Below are positions 35,480 through 44,997 of a DNA stretch of 64,000 nucleotides, piece by piece (the stretch's first letter is position 1; the number at the start of each line of letters is the position of its first letter). Below the pieces are notes generated by a model, which was not told the DNA's origin, searched no databases, and saw only the letters and a program-made list of their open reading frames with translations. Where the stretch lies: contig OY720348.1 of the NCBI GenBank assembly GCA_963082975.1, positions 65,683,719 through 65,747,718 of the forward strand. The letters are read 5' to 3'. The DNA is from Labia minor. Taxonomy: Eukaryota; Arthropoda; Insecta; Dermaptera; Spongiphoridae. The position numbers and the translations under genes are program-made.

Positions 35480-36640
35480 TGAATGGTCATCCAGTCATGG
35501 ATTTGTATAAAATTTTTCCAGTGTGTTCCTTTTTTAATTCCAAATAAACTTTTCTTATGCAATTTTTGCGGGTCACTTCTAGTTTAAGAGATAAAAAGGA
35601 TTAAAGTTTGCATATAAATCCATTGATATTCCATTTAGCTACCATGTTTTATTATTTGACCATCAGAGGGCTCCACTAATTTTCTGTGTTTTTTTTTTCC
35701 GACCGACGATAGTAAGGGAGGTATTGTTTTCACACCAAATTTCACATGTGGAGATTTTTACATATCTCCACGAATCATGCATTTTCTAAACAGAAAAAAG
35801 TATTTTTAGCATGATGTCTGTCCGTCCGTCCGTCTGTCCGTATAGATGTGTACAGCCTGAACGGCTGAACCGATTTTGATGAAATTTGGTATATTTACTT
35901 AATGCATCAGTGGGATGAATTGATCAACTTTTGGTGCAAATCCGGAAACCGGAAGTGGTAGTATTAGCGATCGACGCTAGGAAGGAAAGGGTTATTTTCA
36001 CACCAAATTTCACATGAGGAGATTTTTTACATATTATCACGAATCATTCACTTTGTATTTGTTTTATCTTCGAGAAAAATCATCTTTATTAGTTTTTTCT
36101 TAATTTAAAATTATATGACGTCATCCAGCCATTCATGACGTCACAGCCTGTTCTTACATATATATTATAAATAAAATAAAATTAAAAATATTTATGTTAT
36201 ATCCATATCTGTTTTTTATTACATTAATAGATATATTAAAATTATTTGAAATTGTTTCTGTAGCTGGAAATTAATTTATTTCAAACTGTCGGTCGGTTCA
36301 GACCTGGCAACAGGTCAACTTATTTTCAGTTCGGATTAGATATAGAAAAATTAAAAAATTAATTAATTTAATAATTTCCCTATATCCAAACCGAACCGAA
36401 AATTAGGAATAAGCGAATAATTAGTGAATTAGTCAATAAAACATTAATTAATTCGATTATATTTCGATGTTCATAATAAGCTAATCTGGCAAACTTTAAT
36501 CCTGTTTATCTCGTAAACTAGAAGCAACCCGCCAAAATTGCATACGAAAAGTTTATTTGGAATTAAAAAAGGAACCCACTGGTAAAGTTTTATACTATTT
36601 TATCCATGACTGGATGACAATTCAATATAATTACCTAAAT
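35480..36640. mobile_element. Inverted-repeat element D, interrupted
   Basis: The left arm (35480-35615: CATCCAGTCATGGAT.., TTTTTAATTCCAAATAAACT, TCTAGTTTAAGAGATAAAAA) is the reverse complement of the right arm (about 36490-36625: ATCTCGTAAACTAGAAGC, AGTTTATTTGGAATTAAAAA, ATCCATGACTGGATG). Arms of about 135 bp suggest a TIR-type or fold-back DNA element. A GTCY element (35699-36322) is inserted in its T-tract. Related sequence: 1-290 and, diverged, 54505-54635. Confidence 0.7.
35699..36322 (+). mobile_element. GTCY/mini-me-like (Helentron-type) element, family A, complete
   Basis: Starts CCGACCGACGATAG and has a (GTCY)n microsatellite (about 35817-35841) followed by the core CTGAACGGCTGAACCGATTT then TGATGAAATTTGGTAT, the hallmark of mini-me elements. 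Then come GGAAACCGGAAGTGG, TGACGTCA blocks, the inverted GTCGGTCGG and a terminal hairpin GACCTG-GCAA-CAGGTC followed by AACTTA. Both ends are defined by the empty paralogous site at the window start. No protein coded; it would rely on a Helentron Rep/helicase in trans. Confidence 0.8.
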
Positions 36641-36762
36641 CGTTAACGACATGAATTTCAGTTCAGTGTGCGTTCCCTAAAATTATATGCAAAATAACCA
36701 TATATAAATAAATAAAAATTCACAATTATTATAAATAAATATGATATAATATTATGATAAAT

Positions 36763-37020
36763 TTTTTTTTTTATTTTCCAAAAAAATTTTACATCTGCCC
36801 TCAAATAGGGCAATAATAAAACATTTCAAAATATACAGAAGTAAATTACATACACGTGAGACTGGTTCAGGATAGGATTTCTTGAAGGGAGAGAAAAGAA
36901 ATAATAATAATAATAAAGTAAAGTAGAAATTAGGATGGGCAGGAGGGAGATGAGAAGTAAGAGAAGAAATAAGGAAAAGGATAAAATTAAGAGAGAGAAG
37001 GGGACAGTCTGTTAGCGTTG
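36763..37020 (-). mobile_element. 5'-truncated LINE tail with 17-bp target duplication
   Basis: ATAATATTATGATAAAT flanks the element exactly on both sides (36746-36762 and 37021-37037). On the minus strand it ends in a poly-A stretch (poly-T at 36763-36772) after a small hairpin TGCCCTATTTGAGGGCA. Long target duplication, poly-A and 5' truncation are the marks of target-primed reverse transcription. No coding frame remains. Confidence 0.8.
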
Positions 37021-37037
37021 ATAATATTATGATAAAT

Positions 37038-37646
37038 ATAACATTATAAATATGATTTTTTTTTTTTTTTATTCTTTAGCAATTTCATTTTTGTTTTAAT
37101 CGCTTCTAGAAGAAATTACATATTGAAAATGCATTATTAATTAAAATCAATAATAAATTTTTGATCAATAATATATATATATATTATTACTATTACAATA
37201 AATACGAATATATATTAGATTACAAAAGTATTACAATCGCAATCCCAACGAATAGATATTAAATTGAAATTTGGAACCCCAAGGACACATAAAAATATTG
37301 TCCTCATTTTAGTATTTGAAAGTTTAACAACATTTATAGACTTAGCATCCCCTTCTTCTCCTCTCTCCTGTACTCTGATATTCACTGTCTTTATAAATTA
37401 CAGTTATATTTAAAAAAAAAAAAACTTTCTAAAATTATATGGACTTTTTTATTTTATCAAAAAATATAAATATATAGTTATACGCGGATATATCCATAGG
37501 TTTATATAATAAATAAGTTATGTAACGGACAAAGTATTAATATTTTTTTTTATTATTCATTTTATTTTGTTTTTCTATTTTTCTTATTATATTAACAAAG
37601 TTAGCAATCTCCCTTCAAGTTTTTATAATTAGAGAATATATAATAG
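37038..37646. other. AT-rich spacer, no gene seen
   Basis: AT-rich DNA without recognisable feature. Confidence 0.5.
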
Positions 37647-38883
37647 CCCGTCAAAAAATGTAATTTGAACGACAAATTGTCAGCTGTAAAAGTAGTAAAA
37701 TTAACGACAAATTAGGTATTTAGCACGGGGCAAATTAGGTATCCTTACCAACTAGTCATGTTAATTAGATTTTAAAGCGACAGCGGTTATATTTTCCTGA
37801 TTAAATAATAAATAAACCAGAAATTTATTTAAATTTATTTATAATTAAGTCAAATGGAAATATAAATATATAATTGTAAATAATATATATAAATAAACAT
37901 TTGTAGCAAATTTATTTAGCAAAACAAAACGATTAAACATACATATAGGTATAATTGATATATTCGTCTGCTCTTGATGATTCATCAAAATCTTTTACAA
38001 AATGCCAGTTACGTCCTTTACTAGTACTTTAGTAGTATTTAGTGACTTTACATTGAAATTGGCATTTTCATTATTTTCATTTTCTACATAATCTTTCAAA
38101 CAAAAAATTTCTTCAATTATACTGTAGGTAAGGGTAAAAAATAAGAAAAAAGAAACTTTTTATATTCATATATATATTACCCTTATATTTAGGGTTGCCA
38201 TATTTTTTCACGGACCAACCGGGACAGTTCTGTCTATTTTACTTTCGGTTTAGGGAGGGGGTATGAAAACAGTAATGTAAAAAACACTTAAAATATAGAA
38301 TAGATAATCAGTGGCGTACCGTGAGGTTCTTGCGCCTGGTGGCAACTGAGAAATCAGCGCCCCCTTTTGTGTGTATATATACAGGGATGGGCAAGTTACT
38401 CGATTTTGAGTAATCAGATACCAAATACCAATTACTTCAGATTTGTGTAACGAAATACAAGATACCAATTACTCAGGGGTGTGTGTAACGAAATACAAGA
38501 TACCAATTACGTATTTGAAATACATTGAAAATACCAATTACATTCAAATTTTCCCTTGATTTTAATTCTTTTTTTGTGGGGGGGGGGTAATTCTGGAACT
38601 CTAAATTAAATTTAAAGTGGCAACTAAACTTATATTGGATAATACCTTTGGAAAATCGAAAACAATAAAATTAATCATGATATTAAAAAACATTTATTTA
38701 TAAAAATGTGAAAAGGTTATTCATGAGGGAATTTTGTAAATAATACGATAATACCACATAATAATTTTTTATTGTAAACAAAGAAAATTTGAGATAAAAA
38801 CATATTAAGTATTATATACTTTGTAATTATGATTACATTTCAAAAAAAACAAGTTTTCAAAATTTTTGTAGCATAATCTAGGA

Positions 38884-39245
38884 TAAAACCAATACAAAGT
38901 GAATTATTCGTGATGATATGTAAAAAATCTCATGTGAAATTTGGTATGAAAATAACCCTTTCCTTCCTATCGTCGATCGCTAATACTACCACTTCCGGTT
39001 TCCGGATTTGCACCAAAAGTTGATCAATTCATCCCACTGATGCATTAAGTAAATATACCAAATTTCATCAAAACCCGTTCAGCCGTTCAGGCTGTACACA
39101 TCTATACGGACGGACGGACGGACAGACATCATGCTAAAAATACTTTTTTCTGTTAACAAAATGCATGATTCGTGGAGATATGTAAAAATCTCCACATGTG
39201 AAATTTGGTGTGAAAACAATACCTCCCTTACTATCGTCGGTCGGT
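38884..39245 (-). mobile_element. Family A GTCY element, 3'-truncated
   Basis: Reverse-complement copy of the 35699-36322 element: ATCGTCGGTCGG end, (GGAC)n microsatellite (about 39108-39126), CCGTTCAGCCGTTCAGGCTG core, CCGGTTTCCGGATTTGC. The hairpin end is missing. Confidence 0.8.
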
Positions 39246-39403
39246 AAAAAGGTGATAAACAGTAACAATATTTATTTTTATTGTATTATTTGAGCTTGTT
39301 AACTTCAAAGTTTTACCCGGGAATAGGTATTATCTCTTTTATATGAATAGAAGTGAAATTTCTAAAGTAAATAAAAATAGTAAAACACGTTTATTTTCTT
39401 TTT

Positions 39404-39668
39404 ACTTTCCCGCATACTTCGTATAAGGGAAGTATTGGAATCGTCAAAAATTTCGACTTCGAGATTTCGATAGATCTTGACGTTTTAGACCTCCCTGAGT
39501 CGGAAAATACCATTTTTACTTTCCCGCATACTTCGTATAAGGGAAGTATTGGAATCGTCAAAAATTTCGACTTCGAGATTTTGATAGATCTTGACGTTTT
39601 AGACCTCCCTGAGTAGGAAAATACCATTTTTGGAATTATGTCTGTGTGTGTGTATGTATGTATGTATG

Positions 39669-39699
<31 letters not shown>

Positions 39700-40619
39700 T
39701 GTCTGTAAGCAAATTTACTCAAAAACTAATCAAGCTAGGGCTTCGAAATTTGGTACACCGATATTATTCACAGTTTGTAGATTTCTATCAAAATTTCGTC
39801 AAAATCGGTTAACCGGAAGTGGTACTTTACCTACAATGGTTGCGTTTACCTTTCAAGTAAAGTACCAGTTTGCTTCGAGATATTTGCTTCATATTTTGTA
39901 TATAGATTTAAAAATATGAAAAAAATTCAGATACCAAATTTCATCATGATCTGACTACCGGAAGTGACATTTTACCTATACAAGTAGCGTTTCCTTTTTA
40001 CCGACCGACGATAGTAAGGGATGTATTGTTTTCACACCAAATTTCACCTGTGGATATTTTTAGGTACATATCTCCACGAATCATGCATTTTCTTAACAGA
40101 AAAAAGTATTTTTAGCATGATGTCTGTCCGTCCGTCCGATGTGTGTCCGTAGAGATGAGTACAGCTTGAACGGCTCAACGGATTTTGATGAAATTTGGTC
40201 TATTTACTTAATGCATCAGTAGGATGAATTGATCAACTTTTGGTGCAAATCCGGAAACCGGAAGTGCTAGTATTGCCGATCGAAGAGAGGAAGTGAAGGG
40301 TTATTTTCATATCAAATTTCACGTGAAGGCATATCTCGACGTGTTATGCACTTTGTATTGATTTTATCCTCGAGAAAAATCATCTTCATTAGTTTTTTCT
40401 TAATTTAAAATTATATGACGTCACCCAGCACTTCATGACGTCACAGCCAGCCCTTATATATTATAAATAAAATAAAATTAAAAATATTTATATTATATCC
40501 ATATCTGTTTTTTTACATTTAAAATATCAGTTAACCGGAAGTAGCTCTTTATTACATTCTAAATATTCATTCGCAACTCTTTATATGCGGGAAAGTCTAG
40601 GGGAGGACACTCCCGCTTA
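39404..40619 (+). mobile_element. GTCY-type element, family C, with inserted family A element
   Basis: Starts ACTTTCCCGCATACTTCG. Its first 114 bp are tandemly duplicated (39404-39517, 39518-39631). A (TGTA)n microsatellite (about 39652-39698) and a core ATCAAGCTAGGGCTTCGAAA, then TCGGTTAACCGGAAGTGG, follow. The end has GCGGGAAAGT (inverted copy of the start), a hairpin GGGAG-GACA-CTCCC and GCTTA. A family A element is inserted at 40001-40515. Confidence 0.75.
40001..40515 (+). mobile_element. Family A GTCY element inside family C
   Basis: CCGACCGACGATAGTAAGGG start, GTCC microsatellite, AACGGCTCAACGGATTTTGA core, CCGGAAACCGGAAGTG and TGACGTCA blocks. The terminal hairpin is missing; family C sequence resumes at about 40516. 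The innermost insertion of the stack. Confidence 0.75.
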
Positions 40620-41115
40620 TTCTAATTATGTCTGTGTGTATGTATGTATGTATGTATGTATGTAATGTCTGTAAGCAAATTTACTCAAAAACTAATCAAG
40701 CTAGGACTTCGAAATTTGGTACACCGATATTATTCACAGTTTGTAGATTTCTATCAAAATTTCGTCAAAATCGGTTAACCGGAAGTGGTACTTTACCTAC
40801 ACTGGTTGCGTTTACCTTTCAAGTAAAATACCAGTTTGCTTCGAGATATTTGCTTCCTATTTTGTATATAGATTTAAAAATAGGAAAAAAAATTCAGATA
40901 CCAAATTTCATTCATGATCTGACTACCGGAAGTGACATTTTACCTATACAAGTAGCGTTAGGTGTAAATTATAAATATATATAATAGTGTTAAACCATTT
41001 TACTTTATAATTTAAATTAATTAGTTTGTTTATTTTTATTGTTGTTAAAACATAATAATAATAACCTAATTGCCTATTTACATGCGGGAAAGTCTAGGGG
41101 AGGACACTCCCTAAT
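40620..41115 (+). mobile_element. Family C element, second, head-to-tail partial copy
   Basis: Begins directly after the GCTTA end of the first copy at the TAATTATGTCTGTGTG point, repeats the (TGTA)n tract, the core and the GCGGGAAAGT..GGACACTCCC end, but lacks the 5' inverted repeat. Its interior is uninterrupted, unlike the first copy. Confidence 0.75.
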
Positions 41116-41583
41116 TTTTAACTATAAACTTTTTAATTTCAATAATTTTAGCATTATTTCATATATTATTTTTATCCAATTTCCTTATATTGCCAATTAT
41201 TGTTTTATTATTATTCAATATATAGAGTGAACAGTAAAATTATTATTTCGGATAAATAATCCAAATCACTATCTTTGAAAGACTTTAATTCTAGTTGTTT
41301 GCAAACAATATTAAGTTTATCTTTATATTTTATATTTTAATAATTTAATCAATGAATCGTACAATGAGTTCCACCGGGTGGGTAGCTAAATTTCATAAGG
41401 CTGCAAATTTAAAAAAAAAAGTATTTGGTATCTAAAATTTCAGATACCAATTACTTAAAACTGTAACGAAATACAAGATACCAATTACTCAGGAGTGTGT
41501 GTAACGAGTTACAAGATACCAATTACAATTGTAATTGGTATCTTGTATTTCAAATACATGTAACTGATTAACGCCCATCCTTG

Positions 41584-41616
<33 letters not shown>

Positions 41617-42280
41617 TATTTAAAGAATATTAATGACGAATAACGAAACAGATTTAACAGATTTTAATAAGCGCGTATAAATAATATTTATTGACTTACA
41701 CAAAATACAGTTTAACTTTAAATATTAATTCTTCTTTTGTTCCAAATTGGCTTCCCTAATTTTGCGCCCCTAAATTTGGCGCCCGGGGACATATGTCCCC
41801 CCCTGCTCCCCCCTAGTTACGCCACTGTAGATAATAAGCATCCATACTTAGTGCAACAAAATTTGCATTTATTAAATCATTCTTTAATTCTTCCAGCGCT
41901 AAAGGTGCTATTACATTTAATATTATAGCCTCACATTTGGTTTTTCCCAATAAAAATTTTGGTTCAAAAAATTTGTATTACTGTGTTACTTGCCAAAACG
42001 TTACTAATCACACAAGAGCAGATTAATCATTCTCTGATCTAATAATTTTGCTCAATTATTTCCAAGAAACTGTGCCCTGAATCTAAACCGGGACAATTTC
42101 AACAACCGGGCGGGACGCCGGGACAACCCAGTATATCCGGGACGTATGGCAAGTCTACTTATATTCATATATACGCAATTGCTGTTCGTTTACACGTTTT
42201 GTCGTTTTATCAATTTTTTGTCGTTGTATATTTTTTTTGCCTCTTGCATTACCAAATTTGTCGTTCTTTTTTGATGGGCC

Positions 42281-42736
42281 GAAAAAATGGCACCCAAAGA
42301 CAATTTATCCAAAGTTTGGCGCCCATAATTTACTTATAATACAATTCACAGTCATCGTGGGTCATTATAAGTGCACCATAGTTGGATCCTCTTACAGTTA
42401 CTAATAATATCAGACCATTAAATAATATGTAATAAATTCTTTCAAAGATTTATTGCATTGTATTATATTTATTGATATAATTTAAAAAAAATGTTAGAAA
42501 ATTAGTGTTTTAATATATTTAAGATTTAAGAGTATATAAAATCAGAAAAAAATAAAACAAATACTTTCTTTAATTTTTCATTTATTTTAATTTTGATTTT
42601 TTTTTAGGCTAACGAATAAATTTTTGTTTTGAAAGACTACTTCAGAGTATATCGTATCTACCTGAGAACATTTAATTTTATCTAATTTTATTTCTTTTTA
42701 CATTGTGAAATAATATTCTTATAATTCTTTTTTTAC
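42281..42736. other. AT-rich spacer, no gene seen
   Basis: No supported feature. Confidence 0.4.
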
Positions 42737-43645
42737 CTACCGACGATAGGGTGGGAAGCTATTGTTTTCACATCAAATTTTACACGTGGAAATTTTTACA
42801 TATCTTCACGAATGCATGCATTTTGTTAACAGAAAAAAGTATTTTTAGCATGATGTCTGTCCGTCTGTCCATTGTGTGTCTGTATAGCTTGAACGGCTCA
42901 ACGGATTTTGATAAAATTTGATAAATTTACTTAATGCTTCAGTACCATCAATTCATCAACTTTTGGTGTATATCCAGAAACCTGAAGTGGTAGATTACAA
43001 AGTATTAATTTTATATTCATTGTCGAAAATTTTTCACTTAAAATATAGTAGTAATTAATAATTGAGTAATTAAACTAAAAATAAAAACCAAGATAATATA
43101 ATTTAGTCATTTTATTCAAGTTTTAAAAATATATAATTTTTTTGATACTTTATATATATATGTGGCAATGTAGAAGGGGGTTCGATCGGTGTCTAGGGTA
43201 AATTATCTCGATAGAGCAATAGGAAGACTTCTTGTTTGGTCTTTTCAATAAATGCTTATTGATTTTATTAAAATGGTTTATTTACAAATAAATATACAAA
43301 TAAACAGACTCTCTAATCAAGTCCAAGAATTCCCTGCGGGAGTCCGCGCCTCGATTTATCTCTTCATCCCGCCCTTACTGAGTATTGGTTGTGGTGGGAG
43401 ACTTTTCCCTGGACGTCACCAAAGGCCCTGTGTCAGCATGATTATGGATGGGGAAACCCGCGGCATTTCCGCTACCCTGGGTTGCATTTTACAACCAGGG
43501 ACAAGGAAGTGGAGTGAGGAGGTTGAGACCCTCTGTGACCGACGATCCCTTGACCTCAATTTCAATTCCCACACATATATATAATGCTTTTTGGAAATTA
43601 ATTTATTTCAAATCGTCGGTTGGTTCTCTGCCTGGTCACAGCTCA
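42737..43645 (+). mobile_element. Family A GTCY element, degraded, split by a solo LTR
   Basis: Left part (from about 42737) shows TACCGACGATAG, GTCTGTCCGTCTGTCC, GAACGGCTCAACGGATTTTG and CATCAACTTTTGGTGTA. The right end (about 43590-43645) shows GGAAATTAATTTATTTCAAA, TCGTCGGTTGG and the remains of the hairpin. A solo LTR occupies 43161-43575. Confidence 0.6.
43161..43575 (+). mobile_element. Candidate solo LTR (fossil retrotransposon end)
   Basis: A 415-bp block that begins TG (TGTGGCAATG) and ends CA (CCCACACA), is flanked by TATATA on both sides, and carries an AATAAA at about 43247. No internal region is attached, so it looks like the product of LTR-LTR recombination. Family uncertain. 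It is younger than the GTCY element it interrupts. Confidence 0.55.
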
Positions 43646-43694
43646 TTTTTTTCTAAATCGTTGAACCGTTTTTTTTATTACCCTATTACTTCAA

Positions 43695-44255
43695 TGGCTG
43701 GATAAAAGAAAATGGGAGAAGAAAGAATTGCGAAAAATTTATTTGTGGGTAGACCGATTGAAAAAGAGTCCGTTTGTGGTAGACCCACAGACCATCCGGT
43801 ATACGAGTGATTCTCAAAGTGGGCGCTGGAGCGATCCAGGGGGGCGGTGATGCATTTATGGAAAATTACTTGTATATTACTTTTCTATTCTGAGATCAAT
43901 AAATAGATACATAAATTCAATGTTTTTAATTTACACCTTTATTTATAATATTTTACAAATAGTTACATTTATCTTTCTGTTTATTTTTTATTAAAATTAA
44001 AAAAAGTGAATTTCCAAAGGGGCGCTGAGTAAATTTTTTTCTGGAAAGGGGGCGCTTGGCCAAATAAATTTGGGAACCACTGCGGTAGGTCGACGAGGTG
44101 GGAAAACAAGAGGAACCTGAGGAAGAGAATAGGAGTTGGATGGGAGTTGCTTATGGTAGGGATATTTGGAGAGAAGTGAGTGCTGCTGCCAAAAACTTTT
44201 GAGTTTCGGAGAGATATGGATAAAAGGGAAAGATCCTGATTCCAAAGATAATACT
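43695..44255 (+). pseudogene. LINE 3' ORF remnant (RTE-like), split by a MITE
   Basis: Frames read EERIAKNLFVGRPIEKE before the MITE and GRRGGKTRGT.., AKNF*VSE.. after it. This parallels 21.15-21.34 kb (AKNIFVGRPIGE.., EFRR..). Both are the C-terminal GRP..RW..D tail of the same type of LINE. Broken by stops and by the 43805-44082 insertion. Confidence 0.6.
43805..44082. mobile_element. hAT MITE, 278 bp
   Basis: Ends GAGTGATTCTCAAAGTGGGC and, read from the right, CAGTGGTTCCCAAATTTATT, the common hAT terminus. Flanking octamers CGGTATAC and CGGTAGGT share five bases, a decayed target duplication. GGGGCGCT motifs mirror GGGCGCTGG near the other end. Inserted in a LINE relic. Confidence 0.75.
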
Positions 44256-44997
44256 ATTATTTTAAACTGAATTATTACCTCTGTTATTAGATAATCATAA
44301 TAATAAAAATAATAACAAATATTACTAATAAATAATAGTAATTTATAAAATGAACTATTAGTTTTATTTTATTACATTGAAATCTAAATCTTTAAAATCT
44401 ATTAGTTGAGATATAGATCATATTTGATTTAAGATATACCTCTATCATTAGAGAAATAATAATATTTAAGTTAATTATTGGATTATTTTTCGATTTTAGG
44501 AAAAAATAGTTTTTATCCGAATTCCACGTTGGAGGAAAAAAATGAGAATTAAGGCTTTCTCTCTCTTATGAATTATTTATAAGGATAAAATTAGAAAAAA
44601 AAACAAATAGAAATTCAAAAAGCATATCAGGTTCATGGGAATTGTTCTATTAAAATTATTATAAGTATTAAATTAAATGTTTTTACACTTTTTGTTTAGC
44701 AGTGTATAAATTGAGAATGTTATCATTTAAATACCGAATGTAACCGATAAATTACGAAAGTAGCCGATCATTTTGTATTTTCCATTTTGACAGTTCTTCA
44801 ATCAATGAGCATTCATCATTCATTCATTCTGATTCATTCTTATACGTCATTCTTCTCTCCCTATGACATTAATTCTCCCAAATTTAAACACATTCAAATT
44901 TTAATAATTAACATGATAGATTTTTTTTAATTAATGGATACATTTTTTAGAAAGACATTTTTCATAACGATATATTATCATTAAATATTCTTATATA
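44256..44997. other. 5' flank of ceramide kinase gene
   Basis: AT-rich. The last few hundred bases should hold the promoter and 5' UTR. No obvious TATA-box choice. Confidence 0.4.

Larger units (their letters stand above)
38382..41583. mobile_element. hAT element, inner shell (layer 3)
   Basis: Ends CAGGGATGGGCAAGTTACTC and, read from the right, CAAGGATGGGCGTTAATCAG, with 8-bp duplication TATATATA (38374-38381 and 41584-41591). Subterminal regions carry repeated GATACCAATTAC motifs in both halves (38405-38550; 41441-41550). It hosts the GTCY elements described below. The duplication is low-complexity but the spacing is exact. Confidence 0.85.
38309..41827. mobile_element. hAT element, middle shell (layer 2)
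   Basis: Ends CAGTGGCGTACC and, read from the right, CAGTGGCGTAACTAGG, a typical hAT terminus. Perfect 8-bp duplication TAGATAAT at 38301-38308 and 41828-41835. Own sequence 38309-38373 and about 41592-41827. No transposase. Confidence 0.9.
38190..42157. mobile_element. hAT element, outer shell (layer 1)
   Basis: Ends TAGGGTTGCCATA and, read from the right, TAGACTTGCCATA. Perfect 8-bp duplication CTTATATT at 38182-38189 and 42158-42165. Its own sequence is only 38190-38300 and 41836-42157; the rest is later insertions. GGGACA/ACCGGG motifs occur at both ends. No transposase left. Confidence 0.85.
37647..42280. mobile_element. Possible outermost shell of the nested stack
   Basis: CCCGTCAAAAAATG at the left faces CTTTTTTGATGGGCC at the right, and ACGACAAATT-type motifs occur inside both ends in opposite orientation (37671 on; 42188-42266). 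This looks like a TIR element that contains the hAT stack, but no target duplication is clear. Confidence 0.45.

Noticed and set aside
39630-40984. Open frames with MYVCMYVC repeats
   Set aside because: They are translations of the (TGTA)n tract and core of family C elements. Their similarity to each other comes from the element being duplicated.
43252-43705. Overlapping frames of 110 and 85 codons
   Set aside because: They lie within the candidate solo LTR and its GTCY host element and do not resemble any protein.
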